64,000 bases of DNA from Raffaelea ambrosiae (GCA_002778195.1 PCDI01000004.1:630074-694073), one strand, 5' to 3'. Shown: positions 1-11,975, numbered from the stretch's first letter. Notes: generated by a model from the letters alone, not told the origin. Translations and numbers: made by a program.

Positions 1-1304
1 ATCGACGGGGCGATTGGCGCGATCGAGGACACGACCGAGTTTGTGCCCGTGGACCTGGAGGCGCCGCTCGACTTCAACTCGGCGTGGCCGCTCATCTACC
101 CGCAGGGGCTGGTGCTGTTCCAGGCGGACGACGAGTACTACGAGTCGACGGGCGACTTTGGCGGCTTCTGGAACACGTTTCTCGACGCCATCGACGGCAG
201 CTACTGCACGTACTCGGCCTTTGGCGAGACGGGCGACTGCACGGACGCGGCGTGCGCCGACCCGGTCTACCCGGACCCGCACGCGGGCGGCTACAAGGGC
301 CAGCGGCAGTGCGGCGTCTACCGGCCGACCAACGTGATCAGCATCAGCTACGGCACCACCGAGGCCGGCCTGCCCGACTACTATCTCAAGCGCCAGTGCA
401 ACGAGTGGATGAAGCTGGGCCTGCAGGGCACCACCGTCGTCATGTCCAGCGGCGACTCGGGCGTCGGCGACGCCGACGGCTGCTTCGGCGCCGACGGCAC
501 CATCTTCGAGCCCGACTTTGCCGCGTCGTGCCCCTACGTGCTCGCCGTCGGCAGCACCGAGTGGGACCGCTACGCCAACGCCAACGCCACCGGCCCCGAG
601 CAGCCGTTTGAGCCGCTGCAGGAGGTCGCCACCGCCCGCTTCCCCAGCGGCGGCGGCTTCAGCAACGTCTTTGGCATCCCCGGCTACCAGCGCGCCGCCG
701 TCAGCGCCTACTTTGACCAGGTCGAGAGCACGCTGCCCTTCCAGGGCTACCACCACTACGTCGAGAACGGCAACTTCAGCTCCGTCACCGGCGGCGTCTA
801 CCACCACGGCGGCCGCGCCTACCCGGACGTCGCCGCCGTCGGCGACCGCCAGGTCGTCTACTCCAACGGCTCCTGGTGGCTCGTCGGCGGCACCAGCCTG
901 TCCGCCCCCGTCTTTGGCGCCGTCCTGAACCTGATCAACGAGGAGCGCATTGCGGCGGGCAAGCCCAGCATGGGGTTCATCCATCCGATTTTGGTGAGTT
1001 TGTTTTGGTATTTCCCTTATTTTCCCCTTTTTCCTTTGTCTTTTTCTTATTTTTCAATTCATTTCCCCTCAACTAACAATCCCAGTATGAACATCCCGAG
1101 GTTTTCAACGATATTGTTGTCGGCAGCAATCCGGGCTGCCTGTCGACTGGATTCCCGGCGGCCAAGGGTTGGGATCCTGTGACGGGTCTAGGGTAAGTTG
1201 CCATAAGAAAGAGAGAGACAGAGAGAGAGAGAGAGAGCCCTACTAACCAAGACTATAGTTCGCCCAACTACCCAAAGCTACGCGACTTGTTGTTAGGCGT
1301 GTAG
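1..1304 (+). CDS. Sedolisin-family (S53) secreted serine-carboxyl protease, 5' partial
   Basis: This is the C-terminal catalytic part of a sedolisin / tripeptidyl-peptidase (SedB-like); the start lies before the window. Exons read as 1-993, 1086-1192 and 1259-1304, with introns 994-1085 (GTGAGT..CCAG) and 1193-1258 (GTAAGT..TATAG, branch TACTAAC). The reading frame is open from base 1. Seen in sequence: the Glu..Asp pair E-x3-D at 58-72, the oxyanion Asp in SSGDSG (454-456), and the nucleophile Ser in GGTSLSAP (895-897). After splicing, NDIVVG and GWDPVTGLG give the calcium-site tail typical of the family. In the family, a propeptide is removed at acidic pH and the enzyme releases tripeptides from protein N-termini outside the cell. 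The protein ends at LLLGV, a normal sedolisin end. Propeptide and signal peptide are off the window. Confidence 0.93.
1211..1237. repeat. (GA)n microsatellite in sedolisin intron 2
   Basis: A near-perfect GA dinucleotide run sits between the donor and the branch site of the second sedolisin intron. Confidence 0.8.
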
Positions 1305-1836
1305 GGAAGAACGGCCAAAAAAGGGGCGACTTCCACACAAGTTCCCGGAAATCTATGTGAGATCTCGGTTTGCAATGAGCCTAGCTAGCACTTACAATGC
1401 CACAATTGACCATTCCCGAAATCAAACCCTGCGAGGTCTAAGCCGTAGAACCAACGTGGTATGCGGAGCGCGCGAGTGTCTTATAACTGTCGGAAGAGGC
1501 ACGTGTTGAGGATCTCACCAATCACAAAAGCGGAACCGGGACAAGGCTGTCTACCAACGAAGCATGAGTAAGCATTGCCAAACAATCCCATATAAAAGAC
1601 GAATTCTGTCAAGACTGCCTCATTTGTACGGAGGCCTGCTCGCGGCCCAAAACTTACACCCACGGAGACAATCGTTTCCAAGCCTCTCTGCGCTAGAAAG
1701 CATTTTTCCCAGCCATATGTTCTCGTACACTGAAACGGGTTTCATACACGTAAACGCGAAAGGACAATAACCAACTTCAACGTGATGGCCCGCGTTGTGA
1801 AGGCCAATCCCACCCAAGACAAAAACGTTCCTACAA
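1305..1836. other. Intergenic, convergent 3' ends
   Basis: This stretch lies between the 3' ends of the sedolisin gene and the mucin-like gene. I see no coding exon, RNA gene or clear repeat in it. Confidence 0.6.
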
Positions 1837-4782
1837 TTATTGATTGTCACACACAGTGATGTAATCCATGGTGATGCGGCAAGTATTGGCCAGGAGGATC
1901 GAGCCACACTTTTGGATTCCTTGCTTCCGAGCATTGTCGATGCTGCCGAGACGAAAACCAGTCAGTCAACAACGTGGGTAGAGAGGAGGGTTTTGAAAAC
2001 TGACAGGAACTTGATTTGACGGCCCATGACGCCCATGTCCGTGTCGTCGCACTGCAGCGAGACAGCGCAGCCTGCATGGCTGTTGGAGAGGGGCCCCGTC
2101 TTCATCAAGGCGCAGTGGGTGGCCTTCTCCACGTACGCCTGGTCGTCCATGTACATGGCGGCGGCCCGGTCGCAGGCGTCGTCGACCGCGCTGCACTGCG
2201 TGGCGCCCGCCTTGTTGGCGGCCGTCTGCACCGGGCCCGTCGGCGTCTGGATCGTGGTCGGCTGGCCGGCGCCGACCACCTTGGTCACGAGGGTGGGCGG
2301 GCTGCCCGCCGGGACGTAGTCGATCGCGTGCGAGGGATACGAGAGGACCACGCCGTCGTCCTGCGTCACGGCCACACCGGACGTCATGGGCGGGCCGGTC
2401 GACTCGTGCCGCCACGGGGTGCCGCCCGGGAAGGCCGTCCACATGTCGCACGACCCGGCCCCCAGCTGCACAGAGGTCAGCATTGTCTGCCCCAGCACGA
2501 CGGTGGAGCACTGGCAGTACGGCGTGGGGACGTTGGGCCCGCCGCGGTTGACGCAGATGGGAAAGCCCTCCGCTGTGGATGGCGCCGGCTTGGTCTTGGT
2601 CTTGGTCGTGGTGGGCCGCGATGTCGTGCGCGTGGTGGGCTCGGCCGTCGCCTGTGCCGTGGGCGGATGTGTGGTGGGTGCGTGCGGACGGGTCGTCACG
2701 GGCAGGACGGTCTGCGCGGCGAGGGTGGACTGCACCCAGACTTTCCAGATGCCGTACTGGACGGTGCCGGCGTGGGTGTCCTCCTCGCTCTGCGACGCGT
2801 CCATCTCCACGACCACCTTGCCCCGCGCACTGGCGAGATCGGCGACCTGCTCTTTGGTGTAGAGCCAGTACGAGACAATGCGGGCCCGCGCCTCGTCCCC
2901 CAGCGCCTGGCCCACCGCCGCGCGCAGCATCTCCGCCTTGCGGGCGTAGAGCGGCTCGTCCTCGTCCAGCGTGGGTGTGACGATGTAGACGAACGGCGTG
3001 TGCGTCCTGTGCAGAGCGCCGGGCTGGGCGTCTGTTCCAATGTACCGCTTCACGTTCCGGGGAGCATGCGCCAAGAGCTCGTCGATGGCCAGTTCTTGGA
3101 ACTGCGCATCGGTCGGTTCTTGCCCCGGCTCATTGGGTCGCCCGGCGAAGAACAGCGGATTCTCGTAGAGATGCGCCAGGTAGACGCCCTCGGTCGAGAC
3201 GATGACGACCGCGGTGCAGCCATAGAGGCCCTTGATGCCGGCGATTTTCCGGTTGGCCGTGCCGGCGTAGTCCGGCTGTCCGTTGTGTGGCAGGGCAAAC
3301 CATTTCCCCACGACGTCCTCCTTCCAGTAGGACAGCCACTGGCGCCCCCGCGCATTGTACAGTCCCAGTATGTAGTCCTCCATATCGGCTTCGGCCACAG
3401 CGGCCAAGTGGCGCTTGGCCACGGCCGAACGGGACGGCCACGGCCCGGCGTTCCCCCGGGTACCACGCCCGGACACGGACGGCGTGCTGCTGGTGGCGGG
3501 TGCGCGTTTCGCCGCCGCCGCATGGGCCGTCGCTGGGCATGCATCGCTGCCGCCGCCCATCTCACAGGTGCCCTCTCGTGCGCACAGTTCCCGCGTGGGG
3601 GGGTGTGGGCGGGTGGCCACGGGCATGACTCTTTCGGCCGCGATTTTGTCCTCGACCCACAGTCTCCAGATGCCGTACTGCACGATGCCGGCGTCGGTGG
3701 TTTCTTCCTTCTGGGACGCGTCCATTTCCACGAGAACCTTGCCCAGTCTGCTTTCCAATGGATCCACCCAATCTGGAAGAACCTTCAAGTACGTAAATAC
3801 TGTTCCATGATTGAAATTTCCCGTGAGATGCTTGGCCCATGTGTCACGAACGATCTCTGCCTTGGACTCGTACAGTGTCTCCTGGGTGAGTAAATGCCGG
3901 GGCGTAATGACGTACACCCATGGTGAATACGTCGAGTGAAGAACGCCCGGATCCTTGTCGGTGCCGATGTATGTGTCGAGTGCAGGGGAGGTGTGGGAGT
4001 TATCACTTCCGGAACTCGCAAAAGAAGTGATCATATTCTCGAACTGTTTGTCGTCTCTCTGATGGTTGAGATCGCCTTCAGTGAACACCGGAGACTCCCA
4101 CAGATGCACCAAGACAACTCCCTTTGTGGAGACGATTGCTACGGCTGTGCAGCCGTAGAGTCTGCCGACGCCCGCCGCTTCCCGGTTTCGAAATCCTTCA
4201 TAGTCCGGCTCTCCGTTGCTGGGCAATGCAGTGAACTCTGAAAAATAGCTGCTGGTGTCGTAGAAGAGCCAATTCGTCTTTGATTTGTAGAGATCCACAA
4301 GATAGTCATCTCTTTCTACTTGGGGGACATCCTTCAAGATACGTTTTGTCAACATGGTGGCATTGAGCTGTTGCGCATCGCCAGGTGGTGTCTGCAGTAG
4401 GGCATCCGCACTTCTCCCAAGCCGGCGCTGCCGCTTTGCTCGAGCAGACGCGTTCTTTGCAGACCACGCTTTGGGAACTTGCGTACATACGCTTGCGGCC
4501 CGGGGACAGCTGGTTGGAGCGCACACATAATCGGAGGACGAGGAGCTCGAGGAAGACGAGGAGCTTGACGAATGGCTCGAGGACGATGTCGTTGTTGTCG
4601 AAGTAGTGGAGGAGGACTTTGTCGACGAGCTGCTGCTGCTGCTGCTGCTGCTGCTTGTGGTAGAGCTTGACGATGCAGTCGTGGATGAGCTTGTTGTCGT
4701 GCGGGAAGAGGAATCCGTCTTGTCGGACGTTTTGTCCGAAGTCTTGTCAGAAGTTTGGTCACTCTTGTCGCTCTTGTTTTGA

Positions 4783-4815
<33 letters not shown>

Positions 4816-6665
4816 CTCTTGTCCTTGTACTCAAAGTTTTGCAGCTGGCCTTTGATGTCTGTAATCACCTTTTCGACGCCTTTGATATTGGCCTTCTCAA
4901 TGTGCCCAACAAGGTCTTCGGCTCCTTTGATGATGCACGAAACAGAGTTGAACAGGCTCTTGACGAAGCCGATCAAGGATCTGCGTCTTTTCCCACCACA
5001 GAGAGAAGGCGGATCGGGGGGGCCGCCGAGGCCCTTGAACAGATCCGTCATGATGTTTTGGAAGCCTTGGATTTTGACAATTGTGTCCTTCTCCTTCTTC
5101 GCGGGGTCTCCCTTCCACGTGTCAAGAAGAGGAAACAGGGCGAGAAACTGCGACGATGCAGACGAAATGCTGAGGAACTGCTGGCTGTTGAAGGAAGTGA
5201 CCGTGATCTCGGACGCACCTGTTTTGGCAGGGCCCGTAGTAGGCGGTGGAGCTGTGAGCGGTGGCGTTGCGAGTATCGGCTTCCCATGCGCGTCGAGAGT
5301 GACTGGAGTCGTCCTGGTCACGCCTGAGAGGACAATGACGGACATGGACACAGTGGGCGTCACGGCCGGAGTTTTGGGGGGCGATGGCAAGATGGTGACC
5401 AGGGTGGTCTTGGCAACTCCCGATTCCGAGAATATCGACGGTATGACTGTGGGCGTGTTGGGCAGGTCGGGGGGTGATGATGATGATGGGGCGCCGTTCT
5501 TCCCTGTACCGCCCAAGATTCCAGAAGGTGCGGGCGCCTCGGTCGAGTTCTTTGTGAGGCCCGGTGCAACGTTGGTCGCATTGGACGACTTGAGCGGCCC
5601 GGCTGGCGATGTACTGTTTTGGAGGGAAGAGCTCGGGGAATCAGATGGCTTGGTGTTCGCCCCGGCTGTCGGTGCAGTCGTTGGTGTTGGTCCCGAGTGT
5701 GCGGGAGACTTGTCTGTACCTGGTGTAGGCGTTGGGCCCGAGTTTGCAGGAGACTTGTCTGTGGTTGCGTCTGGGGTTGTCGGCGTTGGACCCGAGTTTG
5801 CAGGAGACTTGTCTGTGGTTGTGTCTGGTGTGGTCGTGGGGCTTGGTTTCACAGGAGACTTGCCTGCTGAAGTGGCCGTTGTAGAGTTGTGTGATGTCCC
5901 CGTTGTTGCTGCCTGTGTGTGAGGCGTTGTGGGAGAGTTTGGATGCGATGCATTCCCCAACGCTGTAGGCGTTTGGGGAGTGGCAGGATTGGCTGGTGTC
6001 GTAGGGGTGTGCGGCTTGGAAGAATTGCCAAAGGTTGTTTTCATGTCCGTCGACGCAGGGGGCCCTGGCAGCAGAGAAGCTGGCGTCGAAGGACTATGAG
6101 GACCAGTTGCCGAGCCCGGGGCCGGCGAGCCTGCTTGCGGACTGGAGACTGGAGGAGCCTTGGGCCTACCAGTTTCTGTGGGGGATGAGCCCATTGTATT
6201 CGACGTCTGGGGAGAGCCTGGAGATGCCGTCTCGTGCGTCGCTGCTGGCGAAGAGGGGCCAACAGTAGGAGGCTTGCCAGGGGCCGGATGCCCCGACCCA
6301 AGAACAGACGATGTGTTGGCCAGTGCTGCGGACGTGGCCACGCCTGTGGTCGAGGAGTGGCTTGTTTTGGAGCTGGTGCCATTGCTCCAAACTGGATATG
6401 GTGATGCCGTGCATGATGGCCCGACACATGTCCCCGGGACTGTCTCCCGGCCGGTTCCAGAGCCTACTCGATTTCTGTTTTGAATTGTAAGAATCGTTTC
6501 CACACCCCAGTCCACTTGGTATGTGTGTGTGGGACATTACCTGGCCGAAAGCATAGAAAACCCTGCAGGGCTAGACAATACAGAACCCGAAGAGCACACC
6601 AGGACAATGGCAAACAGGCCGAAGAATCCCCAGTCCAGAGGAAGAGGTCGCCTGTGAGGGCGCAT
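1837..6665 (-). CDS. Secreted mucin-like protein with two paralogous ~230-residue modules
   Basis: Function unknown. Exons (minus): 6665-6541, 6474-2005, 1942-1837; introns 6475-6540 (GTAATG..ACAG) and 1943-2004 (GTCAGT..GCAG); 1566 aa. The first exon was chosen because its ATG encodes a basic start and a hydrophobic signal-like segment (FFGLFAIVLVCSSGSVLSS) that splices in frame to the long exon. Order: signal; Pro/Thr/Ser-rich mucin-like region (~45-430) with tandem TDKSPANSGPTP units; a segment with KRRR near 538; a Ser-rich linker (~620-695); module 1 (~756-986); module 2 (~1066-1300); Thr/Pro linker; Cys-containing C-terminal region (~1348-1566) ending CRITMDYITVC. Both modules share NGxPDYxG, LYGCTAV, IGTD, VVEMDASQ and VQYGIW. 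Each is preceded by Lys-Arg (LTKR, VAKR). No transmembrane or GPI tail is seen, so secretion is inferred. Confidence 0.82.
4629..4655. repeat. (CTG)n microsatellite coding poly-Ser
   Basis: A CTG trinucleotide run lies inside the mucin-like gene and encodes part of its poly-serine linker on the minus strand. A second short triplet run, (CGTCGC)n, is at about 4787-4815 and encodes Asp/Gly. Confidence 0.75.
5692..5868. repeat. Coding minisatellite in mucin-like region
   Basis: Copies starting CCCGAG(T) followed by GCAGGAGACTTGTCTG begin at 5692, 5737 and 5791, with a degenerate fourth near 5843. The spacings (45 and 54 nt) are multiples of three, so copy-number change keeps the frame. Confidence 0.85.
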
Positions 6666-9600
6666 GATGGTCACTGCGTCGACTGGAAAAGACGGAGGAG
6701 TCAATTCGCCCAACAGTGGGGGTTAAAACGTTGGTAAACAAGAAACGCGGGTAGCACTACTCTGTGTAGTACTTGGTATGAGGGCGGGCTCTTGTTGTGA
6801 CACTCCCAAGGCCATTTGCACATTGGAGGCGATATATATATATGTGTGTTGTTTGGCCGCATATGGACCAAGGCACTACTATCTGCTGCTGCTGTTTCCC
6901 TGGTCACACATGACGAACATGGACCTTTGCAGCATCGCCGAGGCCTCAGCATCGCCGAGGCCAGCAGTGTGACGATCTCCCTGCATCACCGACGAGAGCT
7001 ACTGAATCCTGTGGGGGCTGAGAGCGCTCCGTGGCCTCGGCCAGTCGCACTCGCAATACCACAGGAAGCAAGGCGAGGCAAGCCCTTACAGACCACAGCC
7101 ATCGCAGTCGTACAAGTCTCGCGGAACGGATGCTGTATAGCAATCAACACGAGATCCGCAGCAAGGCTGCCAATATCGCTAGCTCGTTTCACTGTTATCA
7201 ATAGCCCTCGGTCTTGTATCAGATAGAGACCAATCAGCTGAACCCCCTGTTCCCGAAGAGTCTTGTGCAACCTTTCTATCAACAGGAGCCTTGCCGTGTA
7301 TGTCTCCCTGGGCTCGGTTTTTCCATAGACATTCGCACTTCCTCCTAGTTGGACAATAGGTCCACCCTGCCCTTGTCGGCACGGTCTCGCGCATCGACCC
7401 GTTGCTCTCTCCAGACGTCAACGGTTCTGCGTTCCGGAAATGCGGCATGGCGAGAGGGCAACCGAGCGAGGTCGTTGGATCAAGGCGGAAGACAACTCTC
7501 GTGGTCAGAGGGGTGAGCCATGCGGATGGGTGGATTCGGTGCCTAGCATAGTCCCGGACAATACGACTACAGTTGCTAACAAAGGCCACCTTGTTGGCCA
7601 AACCCCCTTTCCAGCCATCAGAGAAGCCAAGATGACAAACTGATTACGAGGACTCGGTGCAGGGCTGCATGGCCTGAGGGCGTCGCACGTAGGCACACGG
7701 TTGCAGGCGTTGAGGGCCTCTGGGAGGGCACGACGTGGCGGTCCAAGGTCGAGAAAAAGGGACGTTGCGTGTCCCAAGGCAGGCTGGGGCGTCCGAGGAG
7801 AGAGAAGGAGAAGAAATGTCCAAAGTCCAGGCTTATGAGACAGCGCCGGATGGAGATAACATTGAACATTTCTGCAATCTGTTGTCGTGGTCTCTCGTCA
7901 GCGCAGTCTGTCTCCGGGGGGTTCTTCATCTTCTGGATTGGGGCGTTGGATCTTACAAGACCCAGGAAATCTCATGCCATACGTCTCGGATGGCACAAGC
8001 ATGGTTGGTGCTCCCTCTTGGCAGAAGAAAAGTCGTATTACGAATTCAATTACGTCGAGTCTTAAGAATTTGTTAGAAAGAAGAATCCTGTCACTTTTGG
8101 CCCTATCAGCCCGACAGAATGCTAAAGAGTCCGTGCTCTTCCTACCTAGGGCATGAGGGAGCGAGCGTGCTCTCTTGTCTATCCAGTTGAGCGGAACCGC
8201 CTCTGGTTGTGAAGTCTTTGGCGATTCCATTTCTTTGTGATAGTAGGTGATTGTTTGTTTCCGCGTCATTGGAGGCTAGTGCTTCGGCCCCGCTTCTCTC
8301 TTGCTCGGGTTTCACGCAGGACTCTGCCTGATCGGTTGAAACCGACTAGTTGAATCCGTTTAATTTTGTTGGAGAAGAACTTTCTTCTTCCTAATGCATA
8401 CTCTTGGAGGGATGTGGCCACGCACCCTGAGGGGGGCTGGTCCCCCACGACGGCTCAATACTACTGACTTTCTTTTCTTTTCTTTTCCCTCGCTTGTAAC
8501 ACCTTTCTACGCTATGGTCCACGTTTTGCAAGGAGCCCAATCAGACGTTATCGACGATGGGGTTGAGTGTAAGCTCTTGAACGGAGCTGGGTAGAGACAT
8601 TGTGCAGCGTGGAGTTCACTTCATAAATCCCCCCTGTACCCCAACGCTGTGAGTGATCCGCAGGAGGGCACTCACTTGTAAGGCGCCACGACAGTGCTGG
8701 GTAGTTTATGCCTCCTATGAGACCAGACGGCGAAGAAAGCGCAAATGCCACCTGGGCTTACATAACAGGGAAGATAGAGATCCTGGCGTTTTCAGCCATG
8801 CTGTTGGAAGCGAGCGGAGCGGAGGCGCCGACCACGCTAGTGCAGGTTTCGAAATTGGATCGCCGGGTGTGTCTATATCACGCGCCTTATGGCCAGCGCG
8901 ACATACGACGTGTGGGGAAGGTTTGTGGCCGAGGGAAAGGGTGGTGGCTATGTTGTAGTTACGGTGTACTTTGTAATAGTTAAGGTTGTTCTATGAGATA
9001 GGGCTACTTGTCAAGATGCAACGTAAAATCAACCCAGACAACCCCGGGCCCAAGAAGAAAATGAGCCATGATTCGAACACGATGAACAAGGCCACTACTG
9101 TCTGTCTTGCTCAACTCCGGACGGTCCGAACATCGTCAAGGCCATCAAGGTACTGTCTTGACGAGAAGAGGTCATGGTCGTTTGGTTGGGAGGTCCCCAT
9201 GGAGTTTTCGCCTCCCACCCCGCGCACGGAAAGCCTTCCCTTCTTCGTTAATGCTCTGCCAAGAAAGCCTTGTCGAGGAACGCTTGCCTGTCTTGGGCCT
9301 GGCACCGAGGGGCTCGCCTTGGAACAAGACAAGAGTTGTGCAATCTGGAGGTCAGTGCACGGGGAGGGCACGTACAATTCGTTACCTTCCGATAGTCTTT
9401 GGGTGGACGGTCTTCCCAGACACCCCCGTGCCAATTTAGATTGGTATTATTGGGCTCCTTGCCTCGCTGCCAAAGCTGTCCTGACGCCTAATACTCGTAC
9501 ACGTAGTAAGTACCGCCAAGCAACCAGCGTGGTTCCGGCTAACCCCAACGGGCAGAATGGGCAGAAGATTGGTTTCCCATGCTGCGTATTTAATCTCATA

Positions 9601-9939
9601 GTTGCATGTGTGTCTCCAGAGATGTCGTGATTGATACTACGGCATGCAGCCGTAGTCGTGTACGACCAGCGTGGGGGAACAGGATCGCCGCCGCGACCGT
9701 GGTGTCTGTGCTGAGTACGAGTACACTGCGGATGGGCGGGGAGGATCAGCGAGCAGGAACGGGGAGTTGCCGTATTGGTACGCCCGGCAGGAAACGTATA
9801 AAACCGAGGGCAAGTCGAGGACGGGTCATGGACAGGCTCATGAGCTGGACCGCCATCTTCTCTGTCACCGGCAGAACTACATTTCTCGATCATTGTTTCT
9901 TGACAGTCCCTGCCCGTCCTCCCACCCACGCTCCCCAAA
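6666..9939. other. Gene-poor 3.3 kb region
   Basis: No supported gene was found on either strand. Open frames here are short, lack splice-consistent neighbours and match no family I know. It holds the promoter of the mucin-like gene, a short (AT)n run at about 6833-6842, and a 17-bp tandem duplication (CAGCATCGCCGAGGCC, about 6931-6963). It also contains a GCGGAGCGGA decamer at 8814-8823, the reverse complement of TCCGCTCCGC found in the cluster promoters. The last ~300 bp would be the promoter of the nuclease-like gene at 9940. Confidence 0.55.
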
Positions 9940-10955
9940 ATGAAGACTGCCTCGTTCCTCTCGGTCCTCGCGGCCGGGTTCCTCCCCGGAGTGGCCCGCG
10001 CTGCGGAGTCCGTCGCCGTCGACGTGCAGCTCATGACGTGGAACATCCGGCAGGCCACCAGCACCCCCGGCACCGGCGAGGAGCTCTGGACGGTGCGGCG
10101 TCCCAAGGTGCACCAAACGCTCAACTTTGCGACGGCCAGCCGTCCGGAGGCCCTGCTGTGCTTCCAGGAGGTGCTCTATAAGCAGATTCAGGATCTCGAG
10201 AGCGACCTGGGCAAGACGTGGACCCGCGTCGGTGTTGGCCGTGACGACGGTGTCAACGCGGGCGAGTTCTCGCCCATCTTCTTCCGGTCGGCCGTCTGGG
10301 AGCTCCAGGAGAACCGGACGTACTGGCTGAGCGAGACGCCCGATAAGCCGTCGTACGGATGTAGGTTTTGCGCTCCCCCTTGCTGCTCCTTCCGGAACGA
10401 TAGCACTGACTGGTCTTGGGGGGGATCACGCGCCTATTAGGGGGCGCCGCCTACAGACGCATCCTCACGGTGGCCCATCTGCGGCACCGGGAAACGGATG
10501 CCCACTTTGTCTACATGTGTACGCACTTTGACAGCGAGAGCCAGGAGGCGCGCGAGCAAAGCGCCCTGCTGGTGTCCAGCCTCGCCACTGCGTGGCAAGA
10601 CAACACGACCCAGAACGGAGGCGACCCCGCGTTCCTCACGCCCGTCTTCGTGGGCGGCGACATCAACAGCACGCCGGACAACCAGGCCTACAAGAACATG
10701 GTGGCGGCGGGCAACATGCACGACACCCGCGACCAAGTAGCGGCCGACCTGCTGTACGGCCACGTGAACCACACCTTTTCGGGCTTCACCGAGGCGGACA
10801 GCGGCGGCCGCATCGACAGCATTTTCGTCAAGGAGCCTGCCGGCCTTTCCTGGCCTGCCTGGGGCGTGCTGGAGAACCGGTTCGACGACGAGATCTACGC
10901 TTCGGACCACCGGCCGGTCGTGGTCGAGGCGCAGTTTATCAAGGGCATCAAATAG
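9940..10955 (+). CDS. Secreted endonuclease/exonuclease/phosphatase-fold protein
   Basis: A metal-dependent hydrolase of the EEP (DNase I-like) superfamily, 311 aa, from exons 9940-10360 and 10441-10955. The intron 10361-10440 (GTAGGT..TTAG, branch CTGAC) splits a Trp codon and restores a Tyr-Gly-Trp junction typical of this family. The N-terminus is a signal peptide (MKTASFLSVLAAGFLPGVARA). Seen motifs: LMTWNIRQ (metal-site Asn), CFQEV (metal-binding Glu), THFDSES, GGDINSTPDN, GRIDSIFV and the C-terminal SDHRPVV with the catalytic Asp-His. All core EEP residues are present, so it is probably active. The substrate (nucleic acid, phosphate ester or phospholipid) cannot be told from sequence. 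Start chosen at the ATG giving the signal peptide. Confidence 0.92.
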
Positions 10956-11429
10956 CGTTGCCAAGGAAAGACGTCGACATCGTGCCGGGGCCAACCTGTG
11001 TTTGCATGGAACAGGACTTGTGTACATAAGAAATCGTTGTGATCGTAGCCCGGGATCCTAGCAGAGTATTCAAGACTGTCTCGATCCGTCCTTTCTTCAC
11101 CACTGGAATTTCGAGTTTCACCACCAAAGCTTCATGTATCCAGTTGCACTTCTTGGGCCGTCTTGTGTCATCCCCCCCCAAAGTAAGCCCTTCCGGGGAG
11201 TGCCAAGTCCGGGGAATGCCAAATCCAGGGAATGCCAAGGACGGGAAGTGGTTGACTCATCGGCATAAGCGTATGGGGGGGAATCGACGAAATGCCGAAA
11301 CCGGTGCTGCCCATATATGCGACCAACCATCCCTTATCGTAGACATTGGGGGGGGGGCCAAGAAAGCCATGCGGCCCACTGCCTTTCGCCTCGCACGCCA
11401 CTGAGAGATCCAGCCGCCCATGGTCGCAG
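10956..11429. other. Intergenic with short tandem repeat
   Basis: This is the 3' flank of the nuclease-like gene. It contains three 16-bp direct repeats (11192-11239, listed separately) and C/G homopolymer runs. No gene is seen. Confidence 0.6.
11192..11239. repeat. Three tandem 16-bp repeats
   Basis: Three head-to-tail copies of TCCGGGGAATGCCAAG-like units occupy 11192-11207, 11208-11223 and 11224-11239, with one mismatch or two between copies. They lie about 190 bp upstream of the aminotransferase relic. Confidence 0.85.
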
Positions 11430-11740
11430 CCGCTCTTTCCGCTGGACGCGTTCCACCTGCCGCCCGGCATTGTCCACGTCTGCGCCGCCGGCCTGAGCGC
11501 GCCCCTGCGCGTCCAGCAAGAGGCCTTCAGCCAGTACCAGGAGGACAAGTCGCGCGGCTCCCGAGGCTTCGATGTGATCCGGGCCGAGGTGGAGCGGACG
11601 CGCGCCCTCGTGGCGGAGGCGTGGCAGGCACGCCTGGAGGACATTGGCTTCGTCTCCAGCGTGGCCGAGGGCGTGTCCATGATCCTCGAGTCGCTGGACT
11701 GGAAGCCGGGCGACAACGTCTGGTCAAAGAAGACATGTCA
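11430..11740 (+). pseudogene. Truncated class-V aminotransferase relic
   Basis: About 100 codons resemble the N-terminal part of PLP-dependent class-V aminotransferases (isopenicillin-N-epimerase / cysteine-desulfurase-like). Seen: the LSAPLRV segment, KSRGSRGFDVIRAEVERTR, FVSSVAEGVSMIL and LDWKPGDNV. The frame then runs into unrelated AT-richer sequence and stops at 11792. The PLP lysine domain and everything C-terminal to it are absent from the window, so it cannot encode an active enzyme. No convincing ATG in a good context precedes the homologous part in the same frame (an upstream in-frame Met lies at 11346). Family assignment is from recognisable motifs only. Confidence 0.72.
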
Positions 11741-11975
11741 CGAGGTTGAATGCTCTATCCCAAGATATAGCCAGTGGCTACAATACACATAAAGTCAGAT
11801 ACAATATATGGCATTTTCAGTTGAAGAAGACTCTTTTTTTCTCCAGTCTATCCGTAGGAAATATCTGAAGAAACGGAAACAAAAATATAGAACCAACAGT
11901 GATTTCGAAATAGAGAGGTAACTAGATGAGAGTTGAGCCAAGTACATCACCAAAGACACTAAAGACACCAAAGAC

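Noticed and set aside
2016..3893. 625-codon plus-strand open frame
   Set aside because: Antisense shadow of the mucin-like gene modules; Arg/Gly/His-rich with no homology.
9030..9090. GTTCGAATC on the minus strand, a possible tRNA B box
   Set aside because: The flanking bases do not form a T-arm stem and no A box or acceptor stem is found at the right distance.
11741..11975. AT-rich segment considered as an LTR or SINE remnant because it sits between the aminotransferase relic and the 5S gene
   Set aside because: No terminal repeats, target duplication or TE coding similarity could be seen.
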